NCBI RefSeq assembly: GCF_014280965.1 | Contig: NZ_JACODZ010000008.1 | Coordinates: 1-64,000, forward strand | Source: Echinicola salinicaeni | Lineage (GTDB): Bacteria; Bacteroidota; Bacteroidia; Cytophagales; Cyclobacteriaceae | DNA length: 64,000 bases | Direction of reading: 5' to 3' | Shown: piece by piece, positions 1-7,952 of the stretch | Layout of the letters: the number at the start of each line of letters is the position of its first letter | Numbering within the stretch: position 1 is the stretch's first letter | Notes under the pieces: generated by a model | What the model was told of the DNA's origin: nothing | The model's input: the letters and a program-made list of their open reading frames with translations, nothing else | Database searches by the model: none | Program-made: the position numbers and the translations under genes

Positions 1-1
1 C

Positions 2-178
2 AGGGTCTACGGGGGCATTCCTGGGCAGACCAGCAAAAATCCTCATCCATTCCAATATAGCGGATTTGCTCCTGATACCATAAATATTTCTTGCCTGTTC
101 CTTGGACACGGAACCGGAGAGAACTTCACTTACAATTTTTCTACGTGCATTTTCGGAAAATTTTTCCAAATCCTTCAT
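2..178 (-). CDS. Transposase OrfA N-terminus (IS3-like), partial
   Basis: An open frame starts with ATG at 178 and runs off the left edge, so only about 59 residues are visible. The peptide begins MKDLEKFSENARRKIVSEVL and continues with a helix-turn-helix-like stretch (KEQARNIYGIRSKSAILEWMRIF). This is the usual form of the DNA-binding OrfA of IS3-type elements (charged helix, GI-x-S-x-S-x-I-x-x-W). The ATG lies 58 bases inside a TGTCC-type terminal sequence at 236, a typical OrfA position. The OrfB integrase domain would lie outside the window, so whether the element is intact cannot be seen. The family assignment is inference from the pattern. Confidence 0.6.
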   Translation of the reverse strand, partial: MKDLEKFSENARRKIVSEVLSGSVSKEQARNIYGIRSKSAILEWMRIFAGLPRNAPVDP

Positions 179-180
179 TT

Positions 181-236
181 TGTCCGATTATAGGTTTACA
201 ATTTTCAATTAAATTGTGTCAACCTATTTCAGGACA
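181..236. mobile_element. Terminal region of the IS, with imperfect inverted repeat
   Basis: Read on the minus strand from 236, the sequence opens TGTCCTGAAATAGGTTGACA, a TG-starting end as in IS3-type elements. The opposite strand from 181 reads TGTCC, then ATAGGTTTACAATTT, so 181-204 and 211-236 form an imperfect inverted repeat with a short AT loop. The outer arm is taken as the IS end because the dispersed repeat starts just beyond it. The inner arm could be a subterminal transposase or repressor site. Confidence 0.5.
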
Positions 237-241
237 TGACC

Positions 242-389
242 GTAAACTTATTTCTCACAGCCTGTCCCGATTTATCGGGAGATTCCACGGATCTACACAG
301 AATTAAATTAGTAATTCTTAGAGATATGTATTCCCTTCATAGGGAATGTTTTGAATGGTAAAACTTACTGGTGCAATTGCGGATATACA
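242..389 (+). repeat. Dispersed 148-bp intergenic repeat, copy 1
   Basis: This stretch matches 19787-19934 over the same 148 bases. The outer thirds are almost identical and the middle is divergent. Both copies contain the hairpin TCCCGAT-TT-ATCGGGA and the run CACGGATCTACACAGA. This copy has a second hairpin, ATTCCC-TTCATA-GGGAAT, that is broken in copy 2. No reading frame is conserved between copies, so it is a noncoding element. It lies six bases beyond the IS end. Confidence 0.85.
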
Positions 390-425
390 AATAAAATAAT
401 TATCCATTTTCAAATGATTCACCAA

Positions 426-1658
426 TTAAAATACTTCGTTTACACTTAAATAAAATCCATGTGCACCATTATTTCCAAAAGCATAATCTAAACAAAGGTT
501 TGTCCTTGATTTTTCATTAAGCATATACCTAATTCCTAGTCCATAACCAGTATTAATATTTTCAAAAATACTGATATCCGCATCCGTGTTGGTGGCAGAT
601 GTTGCATTTAAGAATAATACGCCTCCCCATTTATCTTTATCTTTTTGAAGTGGAAAACGCCATTCGGTTTCCCCGTAAATTAAAGACTGTCCCCTAAAAC
701 GGCCTTGTGGATAGGCCCTGCCAGAGCGCCCAAATTGGTCCCATCCTAGGGCTGGGAGATCCAAATAAGGTAACTGACCTCCTAGTTGAAAATTTCCATA
801 TGCCCAAACAGCCAATAAATTTCTAGGTCTTTCTTTTTTAAGATTAAAATATGTACGGTACTCCGCCCAAAGTGAAGAGGAATTTTTAGAGCTACCCAAC
901 CATTTTTGATTAAATTTCAGGGTTGTTAAAGCATACATGCCTTTATAAGGACTTACTGTATTATCACGTGTATCATAAAGTGCATTCACTGAAACACCTG
1001 AAAGCGTATATTTTTCAGGATCGAAGCCATATTTAGTCGAATAGGCATAATGGCTGGTGATCACATTAGGTTCTGACTCTAGATTTAATAACTGGTCTTC
1101 GATTTTTGAATGAATATCTAAATGATAACCTAGTCCTAAGTAAAATCCATTATCATTAATTCTTTTAAAATAGGTCTCATAAAGCCTGAAAAAATTAAAC
1201 TTCATCATTTGTGCTTCATCAATACCTTTACTGTAATTACCGTCTTCGTACTCAAAACCATTACTAGCTAATGTACTAGAACCATCTCCTGTACCGAGGC
1301 CAAAAGTGGGCTGTGAAGTTTTGAAATACCTGACATCTTGCATTAAAATGCTTTTATTATCTTTAAAGTATACTGACCCCTTAAGGGTGAATAAAAATTG
1401 TTTTTTAGTAGTGTAAATTAAGGAGCCCAAGGCCGATGAATAGCTGGTGGTTTCTATTGGTCCCATCAGCCAATTGGAAGATGGTGCGACACCAATCATA
1501 AATCCATTGGCAGGGTTGGAAGCCAAAACAGGCAACCAAATGATCTTAATTTTTTGTTCTGAACTTGATGGTTTTTCACTTGCATTGGTTCCTTCTTGGG
1601 CAAAAACTTGGTGAAAGAATACTTGAAAAATCAAAAATAATAATGCCTTTCTTTTCAT
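426..1658 (-). CDS. BamA/TamA-like outer-membrane beta-barrel protein
   Basis: This is a 410-residue protein with a cleavable signal peptide (about residues 1-20, ending VFAQ). It then has alternating amphipathic strands, the barrel motif YDTRDNTVSPYKGMYALTTLKFNQ, a G-x-G-R-Y-x-L segment and a C-terminal strand ending in Phe (NEVF). This matches the surface-antigen (D15/Omp85) barrel without obvious POTRA domains. The protein at 29570-30709 has the same architecture and a similar ending (LDYAFGN...GFYLSV/IYIG...F), so the two are probably paralogues. A 7-bp perfect inverted repeat, TTATTAT-CGA-ATAATAA, lies upstream at 1696-1712 and may be an operator. Cargo or function is unknown. Confidence 0.75.
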   Translation of the reverse strand: MKRKALLFLIFQVFFHQVFAQEGTNASEKPSSSEQKIKIIWLPVLASNPANGFMIGVAPSSNWLMGPIETTSYSSALGSLIYTTKKQFLFTLKGSVYFKDNKSILMQDVRYFKTSQPTFGLGTGDGSSTLASNGFEYEDGNYSKGIDEAQMMKFNFFRLYETYFKRINDNGFYLGLGYHLDIHSKIEDQLLNLESEPNVITSHYAYSTKYGFDPEKYTLSGVSVNALYDTRDNTVSPYKGMYALTTLKFNQKWLGSSKNSSSLWAEYRTYFNLKKERPRNLLAVWAYGNFQLGGQLPYLDLPALGWDQFGRSGRAYPQGRFRGQSLIYGETEWRFPLQKDKDKWGGVLFLNATSATNTDADISIFENINTGYGLGIRYMLNEKSRTNLCLDYAFGNNGAHGFYLSVNEVF

Positions 1659-1904
1659 TCTTAACGCTTTTTAGTTTCAGGTTGTGTTCAAAAGATTATT
1701 ATCGAATAATAAGATGATGCTAAATTTTACAATTATTATAAGCTGATAATTTAGTATCTTATATCTTTCACTTAACAATTTATTGAATTGTATTCAGCGA
1801 AAAAATATTAAATAAGATTTATAGGATATAATTTATAATTTTAATCATCGAATGGACTATCATAAGTCATAACTGAGCAGCAAAATATGTGTTGATAGCT
1901 AGTA

Positions 1905-1932
1905 TAAAAAAACCTGCCTATTGAAGGCAGGT
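1905..1932 (-). terminator. Rho-independent terminator after the DUF4136 gene
   Basis: On the minus strand an ACCTGCCT / AGGCAGGT stem with a four- to five-base loop is followed by seven T. It ends transcription coming from the gene at 1983-2615. The rest of the 324-base gap 1659-1982 is AT-rich and holds only promoter-like sequence for the barrel gene. Confidence 0.85.
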
Positions 1933-1982
1933 ATGTTAACTTTAAGACTTCAGAGGCGGGCTCGCTCAGTCAAATCAATTAT

Positions 1983-2615
1983 TTAAAACGTATAATTATT
2001 TGTCACTAAACGAAACTGGTTCATTACTTTATAAGTAGCACGGGTAAGGTCTAGATTTATGCTGGGAGAATTGATATCAAAATCAGCAGCAGTATATCCC
2101 TGCCAGATGGTTTTATTTTTCTTGTAATCTATCACATAAATAATCAGCATCCCTTCATTTTCGTAGTATTTGATATTATCATAATCTTCACCAGCCTCTC
2201 TTTCATTTTCTTCTTCATTAAGCTCTTCTAAACCCTTCTTTTTCATTAGCTCTTCTTTTCTTTCTTCTTCCTTAAGTATTTCCAGCCCCCTTGCTGATAA
2301 CCAATTATCAAATTCAGGTTGGATATATCCCCTGTAACGAACCTGGTTTATAAATAACTTGTAATAAATTAAAATATCAGGTTGAGCGATTTGATGCCTG
2401 AACCCTTGGGAGTTAAGTCTTGAAATAATCGTTTTATCAATTATGGGGATATGCTTTATTGAATCTGTTCCAGTATCCTCCATAAAGGCAAATGTCTTGT
2501 ACTTCTTAAAATTGCCTCTATAATCGTAATCATATTCCGCTACAAAATCTTTAGAGGAAAAACATGATGTAAATAAGAGACCAGCTAGGATGATAAACCA
2601 TTGAGCTTTTTTCAT
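1983..2615 (-). CDS. DUF4136-type lipoprotein
   Basis: This is a 210-residue protein with a lipoprotein signal (hydrophobic residues 5-17, then LFTSC; the lipid-modified Cys would be residue 18). It continues with the DUF4136 pattern: FVAEYDYDYRGNFKKYKTFAF near the start, IIDKTIISRLNSQGF, PDILIYYKLF, and a C-terminal LIIYVIDYKKNKTIWQGYTAADF. The usual family is about 170-200 residues. An acidic and basic insertion (EEERKEELMKKKGLEELNEEENE) sits near residues 115-140. It is probably anchored in the outer membrane facing the periplasm. No enzymatic role is known for the family. It is a single-gene unit with its own terminator. Confidence 0.75.
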   Translation of the reverse strand: MKKAQWFIILAGLLFTSCFSSKDFVAEYDYDYRGNFKKYKTFAFMEDTGTDSIKHIPIIDKTIISRLNSQGFRHQIAQPDILIYYKLFINQVRYRGYIQPEFDNWLSARGLEILKEEERKEELMKKKGLEELNEEENEREAGEDYDNIKYYENEGMLIIYVIDYKKNKTIWQGYTAADFDINSPSINLDLTRATYKVMNQFRLVTNNYTF

Positions 2616-2907
2616 TTTTCTGAAATTTAAGAGATCTAAACAAACATGATGAAGAAATTTGTGGTACTAAGAGTGAAGTTTTATTTTCTTCTAAGAAGGA
2701 AACATAAATTATAACCGGTAAATAAATCAATTGTTATAATTTTATTTGTTTGACTTACTGAATATTAGTTAATTAACTCCAATTATCCAAAATATACGAT
2801 ATAAGAATTAAGTTGGATCACGTCAAAAAAAAGTATTTTGTATTTAGGTTATAAGCTATTAGAGTCCGCTATCGTTTTCATCAAATTACATAGATCGGTT
2901 TTAAATA

Positions 2908-4641
2908 TCATACTGGTTCATGTGGCCTGAATCTCATATAATCCGGATAAGGGAAAGCATGGATAAACTCACCATTCTCAATTCTTTTCTGAATACTTCT
3001 CCAGTGTTCTGGATCAAACAGGTCTTTGTGGAAATCTAGAAAATAAGGCTTGACATCTGCTCTACCAATCATGAATCGTTTAAAGTCTTCAGGAAAGACA
3101 TCATTTTTGGCAATTTCATACCAGGGACTTGCGGCATAAATTTCCTCAAAAGTTTTAGGTTTAGGTTTTTCCCTAAAATTCATCTGGGTCAAGAATTCAA
3201 TTTCATCATAATCATAAAAAATCACCCTTTTCTGTCGAGTTACTCCAAAATTCTTTGTCATCATATCACCAGGAAAGATATTGGCTTTCGCCAACTGCAA
3301 TATGGCATTACCATACTCTTCCACTGCTACTTTAGCATCCTCCAAGCTACAATCCTCCAAATACATGTTCAAAGGAGTTAGCCTACGCTCCGTATATAGA
3401 TGTTTTAGGATCAATATATCACCTTTAATTTCAATCAAAGAATTAACTGTATTCCTTAATTCTTTCAATAAATCCGGATGCACACGGTCTAAAGGAAGTT
3501 TAAAATATTCAAATTCATGGGTATCTGCCATCCTTCCGACTCTATCATGTAAGGATACTAATCGGTATTTGTTCTTGACTTCTTGACGTGTCATGTTTTT
3601 AGGAGGATCAAAACTGTCTTTAATCATTTTAAAAACTATATTATAAGAGGGCAGGGTAAAAACAGTCATGACCATTCCTTTGATCCCTGGGGCTAGAATA
3701 AACTGGTCATCGCTTGCTTTTTGGTGATTAAGAAAATCCCTGTAAAACTCTGTTTTGCCGTGTTTATTAAATCCAATCGCATTATAAAGTTCATAAACTT
3801 TTTTATGCGTAATGACTGAATTCAAGAAGGCTACAATTTGAGATGGTATTTCAGTTTCGACCATAAAATAGGAGCGGGTATAACTAAAAGCCGCACTCAT
3901 CAGGTTCGGATCAAATATCAATGTATCTACGAAAATGCCATTAGGACCATGCATGAAAGGAATGATAAAGGGCATCCACTTTCCACCCAAAAAGGTTCTA
4001 CCTATTAAGTAAGCTGCTTTGTTTCTGTAAAAAACCTGCTTCAATACTTGGGTAGTGGTACTTTTATCTACCTCATACCGTGTAAGGATTACCTCACGAA
4101 TACTTCTGACCAAATACTGAACATCCTTTTCTTTTTGATAATAAGGAGCTTTAAAATCAAAGTCTTCCAGTATTTTTCTAATGATCTTTTGTACTCCCCA
4201 AGTAGACGGATAATTATAAAAAAGATTTTCCTGCGGATGAATTTCGCATGAATCATAGCCCTCCAAAACAAACATTAGCTCCTCATCTATGGACAATTTT
4301 GCTACTGATTTTCTAATAACAGAATTATAAAATGACTCAGCTAGTTCTTTATCATTTCTGTCATTTATTGCTTCGGAGAATAGTTGTTTTACTGTTAGCC
4401 AATACTGTCGATCATTTAATAAATCACCGTAGCTAATCTTACAAATTTTCACCACTTCATTTACACAATCTTTATAAAGTCTCAGCCTTTGCCGCTGATT
4501 GAGCTGAACACCGTCCCAATCTCTTTCCCTAAAGTATATGGGGGCACGTTTGGTGTATTCATTGAAAGAAGTAATGTATCTAATATATCCATTGACTATT
4601 TCGTCTACTACTTTTGGCTTTTTGATATTTGCTTTAAACAT
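2908..4641 (-). CDS. aceK: Isocitrate dehydrogenase kinase/phosphatase AceK
   Basis: This is a 577-residue protein of full family length. It carries the AceK nucleotide-binding signature around residues 317-342 (APGIKGMVMTVFTLP, then VFKMIKD with Lys338), the HDRVGRMADT motif at 366-375, and the catalytic region FPGDMMTKNFG (Asp459) and IFYDYDE (Asp477 and Asp479). AceK phosphorylates and dephosphorylates isocitrate dehydrogenase and so directs carbon into the glyoxylate shunt. In enterobacteria it follows aceBA. Here no aceA or aceB is in the neighbourhood and it stands alone. The ATG at 4641 fits the conserved N-terminus. Confidence 0.93.
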   Translation of the reverse strand: MFKANIKKPKVVDEIVNGYIRYITSFNEYTKRAPIYFRERDWDGVQLNQRQRLRLYKDCVNEVVKICKISYGDLLNDRQYWLTVKQLFSEAINDRNDKELAESFYNSVIRKSVAKLSIDEELMFVLEGYDSCEIHPQENLFYNYPSTWGVQKIIRKILEDFDFKAPYYQKEKDVQYLVRSIREVILTRYEVDKSTTTQVLKQVFYRNKAAYLIGRTFLGGKWMPFIIPFMHGPNGIFVDTLIFDPNLMSAAFSYTRSYFMVETEIPSQIVAFLNSVITHKKVYELYNAIGFNKHGKTEFYRDFLNHQKASDDQFILAPGIKGMVMTVFTLPSYNIVFKMIKDSFDPPKNMTRQEVKNKYRLVSLHDRVGRMADTHEFEYFKLPLDRVHPDLLKELRNTVNSLIEIKGDILILKHLYTERRLTPLNMYLEDCSLEDAKVAVEEYGNAILQLAKANIFPGDMMTKNFGVTRQKRVIFYDYDEIEFLTQMNFREKPKPKTFEEIYAASPWYEIAKNDVFPEDFKRFMIGRADVKPYFLDFHKDLFDPEHWRSIQKRIENGEFIHAFPYPDYMRFRPHEPV

Positions 4642-4799
4642 ATTTTAAATTTATCCTTTAAAGTCTAACCGAAGTTAATTAAATCATCAGAAATTAGCTG
4701 AGGTACAAGTTGGTATATAATTTTTTTCTTAAATAAATTCGTTTGGCAAAAGCTTTTAATTTGTTTTTAAACAGTTTACAAATAAAACAAAATATTATT

Positions 4800-5011
4800 T
4801 TAATTTATTTTAGTGAAATGATATTTGGTAAAATAATAATAGGGAGTGTTTGCTTAGAATTGAAGAAGTAATTTCTTCCGCAATCGATTGTTTGCAGAAT
4901 GGGAATATTTTTATACCTTTCCAAAAAGTTGTTCAATTTGTTGAATAACTGAACAATAGGTTTAATAGGTTTGATAGTAAAAAAGGTCCGATTAATAATC
5001 GGACCTTTTTT
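4800..5011 (+). ncRNA. Possible small RNA or leader ending in an orphan terminator
   Basis: The 457-base gap 4642-5098 lies between two divergently read genes, yet it holds a very strong terminator at 4981-5011: a 14-bp perfect stem (AAAAGGTCCGATTA with its complement) ending in a T run. No annotated gene ends there on either strand. Something short must be transcribed into it. On the plus strand a 17-codon frame (MIFGKIIIGSVCLELKK, 4818-4871) and a palindromic CAATCGATTG at 4881-4890 precede it. No promoter can be assigned with confidence. The minus-strand frame 4805-5092 spans the terminator and is unlikely to be real. Confidence 0.35.
4981..5011. terminator. Strong bidirectional terminator hairpin
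   Basis: There is a perfect 14-bp inverted repeat with A run on one side and T run on the other, so it can act on both strands. It sits about 90 bases before the NUDIX start and 340 bases upstream of aceK. Confidence 0.85.
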
Positions 5012-5098
5012 GTGCAGATAAACCAAATGCTTTATTTTACTTTTTGAATTATCACTGAATATTATTTGTTTAGTCCAAAAATAGCATGGCATATTTTC

Positions 5099-5728
5099 AT
5101 GGAATTAAAAGAAATAGTTGAACACTTAGAATCAAAACTTCAAAAACCATTACCTGGGAAAAAAGGACAATTACTGATGGCTCCACAGCCTTTGGATGAG
5201 GCAAGATTTGCCCACAAGCATATAAAAAATGCTCGAAAAGGCGCTGTCATGATTTTGCTTTATAGCGGTAAGGACGGTTGTATGGTGCCTTTTATCAAAA
5301 GACCAGAATATGAAGGTAACCATAGCGGACAAGTGTCATTTCCTGGAGGAAAATGGGAAGAAGCTGATATAGATTTAGAAGAAACAGCCTTAAGGGAAAC
5401 AGAGGAAGAAATAGGGGTGGCCAAAAATCAGATTACTGTGATTGGGAAAATGTCCAAATTGTACATCCCACCCAGTAATTTCCTTGTAACACCATATATT
5501 GGTTTTTCTGAACAAACACCTGAATTCAAACCCGATCCTAGAGAAGTCAGTAGGATTATCCATAGTGATTTTCACGCCTTATTAGACAATGCAAATATCA
5601 AAGAAACTTCCTTCGAGCTCGCGTCTGGATACCAATTAAAAGCCCCATATTTTGATATTGAAAAGGAAGTGGTTTGGGGAGCTACCGCTATGATTTTGGG
5701 AGAACTTATGGCTATTTGGCAATCATAA
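5099..5728 (+). CDS. NUDIX hydrolase, CoA pyrophosphatase type
   Basis: The protein is about 209 residues from ATG 5099 (MELKEIVEHLESKL). A TTG 33 bases upstream is in frame but would add residues without family support. The NUDIX box lies near residues 83-107 (GGKWEEAD, then ALRETEEEIG). It is preceded by the CoA-pyrophosphatase-type sequence FIKRPEYEGNHSGQVSFPGG, close to the UPF0035 pattern of the NudL family. Such enzymes cleave CoA or its derivatives to 3',5'-ADP and 4'-phosphopantetheine. The role is inferred from motifs. It stands alone, 77 bases before the DUF819 gene, and could be co-transcribed with it. Confidence 0.85.
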   Translation: MELKEIVEHLESKLQKPLPGKKGQLLMAPQPLDEARFAHKHIKNARKGAVMILLYSGKDGCMVPFIKRPEYEGNHSGQVSFPGGKWEEADIDLEETALRETEEEIGVAKNQITVIGKMSKLYIPPSNFLVTPYIGFSEQTPEFKPDPREVSRIIHSDFHALLDNANIKETSFELASGYQLKAPYFDIEKEVVWGATAMILGELMAIWQS

Positions 5729-5805
5729 TGCTGTGGTATTATATTTTTTTTTAAGCTAGCTTTTGTTTGTTTTGTAATACTTAAATTTTACTTAAATCAT
5801 CATAC

Positions 5806-7056
5806 ATGCAGGAATCCACTCCTTTGATCAGCAATGATGCTGTTGTGCTAGGACTTCTTTTTGGTATTTTAGCTTTAGTTTTTGGTACTTCAGGCAGTGA
5901 AAAACCCATCTGGAAAAGGTTTTATAGAGTAGTCCCCTCTGTTCTTCTTTGTTATTTTCTTCCATCCATCTTTAATACCCTAGGGATTATTTCTGGAAGT
6001 GAATCGAATCTTTATCAAGTAGCATCCAGGTATTTATTACCTACTTCTTTGGTCTTACTGACACTAAGCATAGATTTCAAAGGCATTGTAAAACTGGGAC
6101 CTAAAGCCTTGATCATGTTCCTCTCAGGTACTTTAGGCATTGTTTTGGGTGGTCCAATAGCAGTCTTACTGGTATCGATTTTCAATCCGTCGGTTATCGG
6201 TGGAGCGGGGCCTGATGAAGTATGGCGTGGTTTGGCTACAGTGGCAGGCAGCTGGATAGGAGGAGGGGCCAATCAAACAGCTATGCTGAAGACCTTTGGA
6301 GCTAGTCCCGAATTATTTAGTTCTGTAATTGCTGTGGATGTAGTGATTGCAAATCTTTGGTTAGCATTTTTGCTTTTTTGGGCGGCCAATCCCAAAAAGA
6401 TTGATAGGATATTTAAAGCAGACAGTTCTGCTATTGAGGAGCTACAAAAAAACATACAAGCATATCGCGGGAGCATCATGAAAATCCCTAGTATGAATGA
6501 CACTTTTAAAGTTTTGGGGCTAGGTTTTGCTATTACTGGATTTTCCCATTGGATTGCCGACTATGTGGCTCCTTGGATAGGAAGCAATTACCCTCAATTG
6601 CAAAAATATTCCTTGGATTCAAATTTCTTTTGGATAGTAGTGATCGCCACAACTGGAGGGCTTATCCTTTCTTTTACCAAGGCTCGTAACTTAGAAGGTG
6701 TGGGGGCTTCACGTTTAGGCAGTGTTTTACTGTATGTATTGATTGCGACAGTGGGTATGCAAATGGATTTATTTGCCATTTTGGATAACCCAGCTTTGTT
6801 TATAGTTGGCGCAGTTTGGATGCTGGTTCATATCAGTATAATGCTAATAATTGCGTATATTATTAAAGCACCTTTCTTCTTTGTGGCCGTAGGCTCTCAA
6901 GCCAATGTGGGAGGAGCTGCATCAGCACCTATAGTAGCTTCTGCCTTTCATCCGTCTTTGGCTCCTGTAGGAGTGTTATTGGCAGTGTTTGGCTATGCAG
7001 TTGGGACTTATGGAGCGTATATTTGTGGATTATTATTACAATTTGTATCAAATTAA
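5806..7056 (+). CDS. DUF819 family membrane protein (YjcL-like permease)
   Basis: This is a 416-residue integral membrane protein with about ten hydrophobic segments, starting at ATG 5806. Glycine-rich repeated motifs SGTLGIVLGGPIAVLL, AGSWIGGGANQTAM and QANVGGAASAPIVASAF are characteristic of the DUF819/YjcL family. The paired inverted-topology glycine motifs suggest a transporter. The substrate is unknown. The next gene, a small ferredoxin, starts two bases after its stop, so the two are almost certainly one transcript. Confidence 0.85.
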   Translation: MQESTPLISNDAVVLGLLFGILALVFGTSGSEKPIWKRFYRVVPSVLLCYFLPSIFNTLGIISGSESNLYQVASRYLLPTSLVLLTLSIDFKGIVKLGPKALIMFLSGTLGIVLGGPIAVLLVSIFNPSVIGGAGPDEVWRGLATVAGSWIGGGANQTAMLKTFGASPELFSSVIAVDVVIANLWLAFLLFWAANPKKIDRIFKADSSAIEELQKNIQAYRGSIMKIPSMNDTFKVLGLGFAITGFSHWIADYVAPWIGSNYPQLQKYSLDSNFFWIVVIATTGGLILSFTKARNLEGVGASRLGSVLLYVLIATVGMQMDLFAILDNPALFIVGAVWMLVHISIMLIIAYIIKAPFFFVAVGSQANVGGAASAPIVASAFHPSLAPVGVLLAVFGYAVGTYGAYICGLLLQFVSN

Positions 7057-7058
7057 TT

Positions 7059-7307
7059 ATGGCTCTTTTCCGAAAATTCATATTTGTATGCACGGGATCT
7101 GATTGCAAGAAAAATGGTTGCAAGAGCTTGTTGAAAGATGTCAAAGACTTAACAAAACTGGATGATCACAAGGGAAAATATAAAATAGTTAAAACGAAGT
7201 GCATGGATTTTTGCAAATCAGGACCTATCACGGTGGTAAGCAATGAGGTGATTAAGAAATCCACCAAAGAGAAGTTGAAAGTTGTACTAGAAAATAAAAA
7301 GCATTGA
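7059..7307 (+). CDS. Thioredoxin-like [2Fe-2S] ferredoxin
   Basis: This is an 82-residue protein. ATG 7059 is chosen because the DUF819 stop ends at 7056 and the fold starts directly (MALFRKFIFVCTGSDC). Five cysteines (11, 16, 21, 48 and 52) match the NuoE/thioredoxin-like ferredoxin pattern: CTGSDC at the first strand and KTKCMDFCKSGP later. It probably binds one [2Fe-2S] cluster and carries electrons in the cytoplasm. The partner is not evident. Tight coupling to the DUF819 gene may point to a common redox- or metal-related role. Confidence 0.82.
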   Translation: MALFRKFIFVCTGSDCKKNGCKSLLKDVKDLTKLDDHKGKYKIVKTKCMDFCKSGPITVVSNEVIKKSTKEKLKVVLENKKH

Positions 7308-7323
7308 TTTCAAAAATAAAAAG

Positions 7324-7369
7324 TTGTCTTTAGGTGAATGGTTATATCAATCCACTCATCTAAAGACAA
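7324..7369. terminator. Terminator shared by convergent genes
   Basis: A 14-bp stem (TTGTCTTTAGGTGA with TCATCTAAAGACAA, one G-T pair) closes an 18-base loop. It is followed on the plus strand by a T-rich stretch and preceded by A-rich sequence, so it can end both the ferredoxin gene and the YbjQ gene. Confidence 0.8.
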
Positions 7370-7378
7370 GCTTATTTT

Positions 7379-7699
7379 TTATTTTGGTTCTGTAATCACA
7401 GCAGTACCACTAGCGGTAACCATGAGCATTCCATCTCTGATCGTTTCATAATCCAAATCTACACCCACTACCGCATTGGCACCATAGGCCATTGCCTGCA
7501 TTTCCATCTCCCTTAAAGAAGTGGTTTTGGCCTCTTTAAGCACTTTTTCATAAGCACCGGACCTTCCACCAACAATATCAGTAATTCCAGCAAAAAAGTC
7601 CCTAAAAATATTTGCACCAATAATAGTCTCGCCTGAAACTATTCCGCAATACTTTTTAATTTCATGACCTTCAATATGTGGAGTCGTAGTAGTAATCAT
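7379..7699 (-). CDS. YbjQ/UPF0145 family protein
   Basis: This is a 106-residue protein of usual family length. It shows the typical sequence [36 protein letters not shown], followed by A[15 protein letters not shown] and a C-terminal VTASGTAV. Proteins of this family form pentamers and have been called putative heavy-metal-binding proteins, but the molecular function is not established. It is a monocistronic gene with ATG at 7699. The 240-base upstream region shows no other gene. Confidence 0.88.
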   Translation of the reverse strand: MITTTTPHIEGHEIKKYCGIVSGETIIGANIFRDFFAGITDIVGGRSGAYEKVLKEAKTTSLREMEMQAMAYGANAVVGVDLDYETIRDGMLMVTASGTAVITEPK

Positions 7700-7952
7700 G
7701 GTTTTTTGTTTAATTGATTCAAATTATTACTTAAATGTTGGTTAAATATAAATTGAAATAATGAGAATTAATTAATCATCCCAGCATTTCCTAAAGGCAC
7801 TTTTATTGCTATAATTAATAAGGAATTTATTCATCAGCCTTAATTACATCGAGGGTGTGGTTTAAAAGTATTTTATGAATCATTAGTATTTTGAAAGGTA
7901 AAATGGTCATAACCTTAATTAATGTTTTAATTTTGGGTTGAAATTTCAATAC

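Noticed and set aside
4805-5092. 95-codon minus-strand frame
   Set aside because: It reads straight through the perfect terminator hairpin and has the low-complexity composition of AT-rich noncoding DNA.
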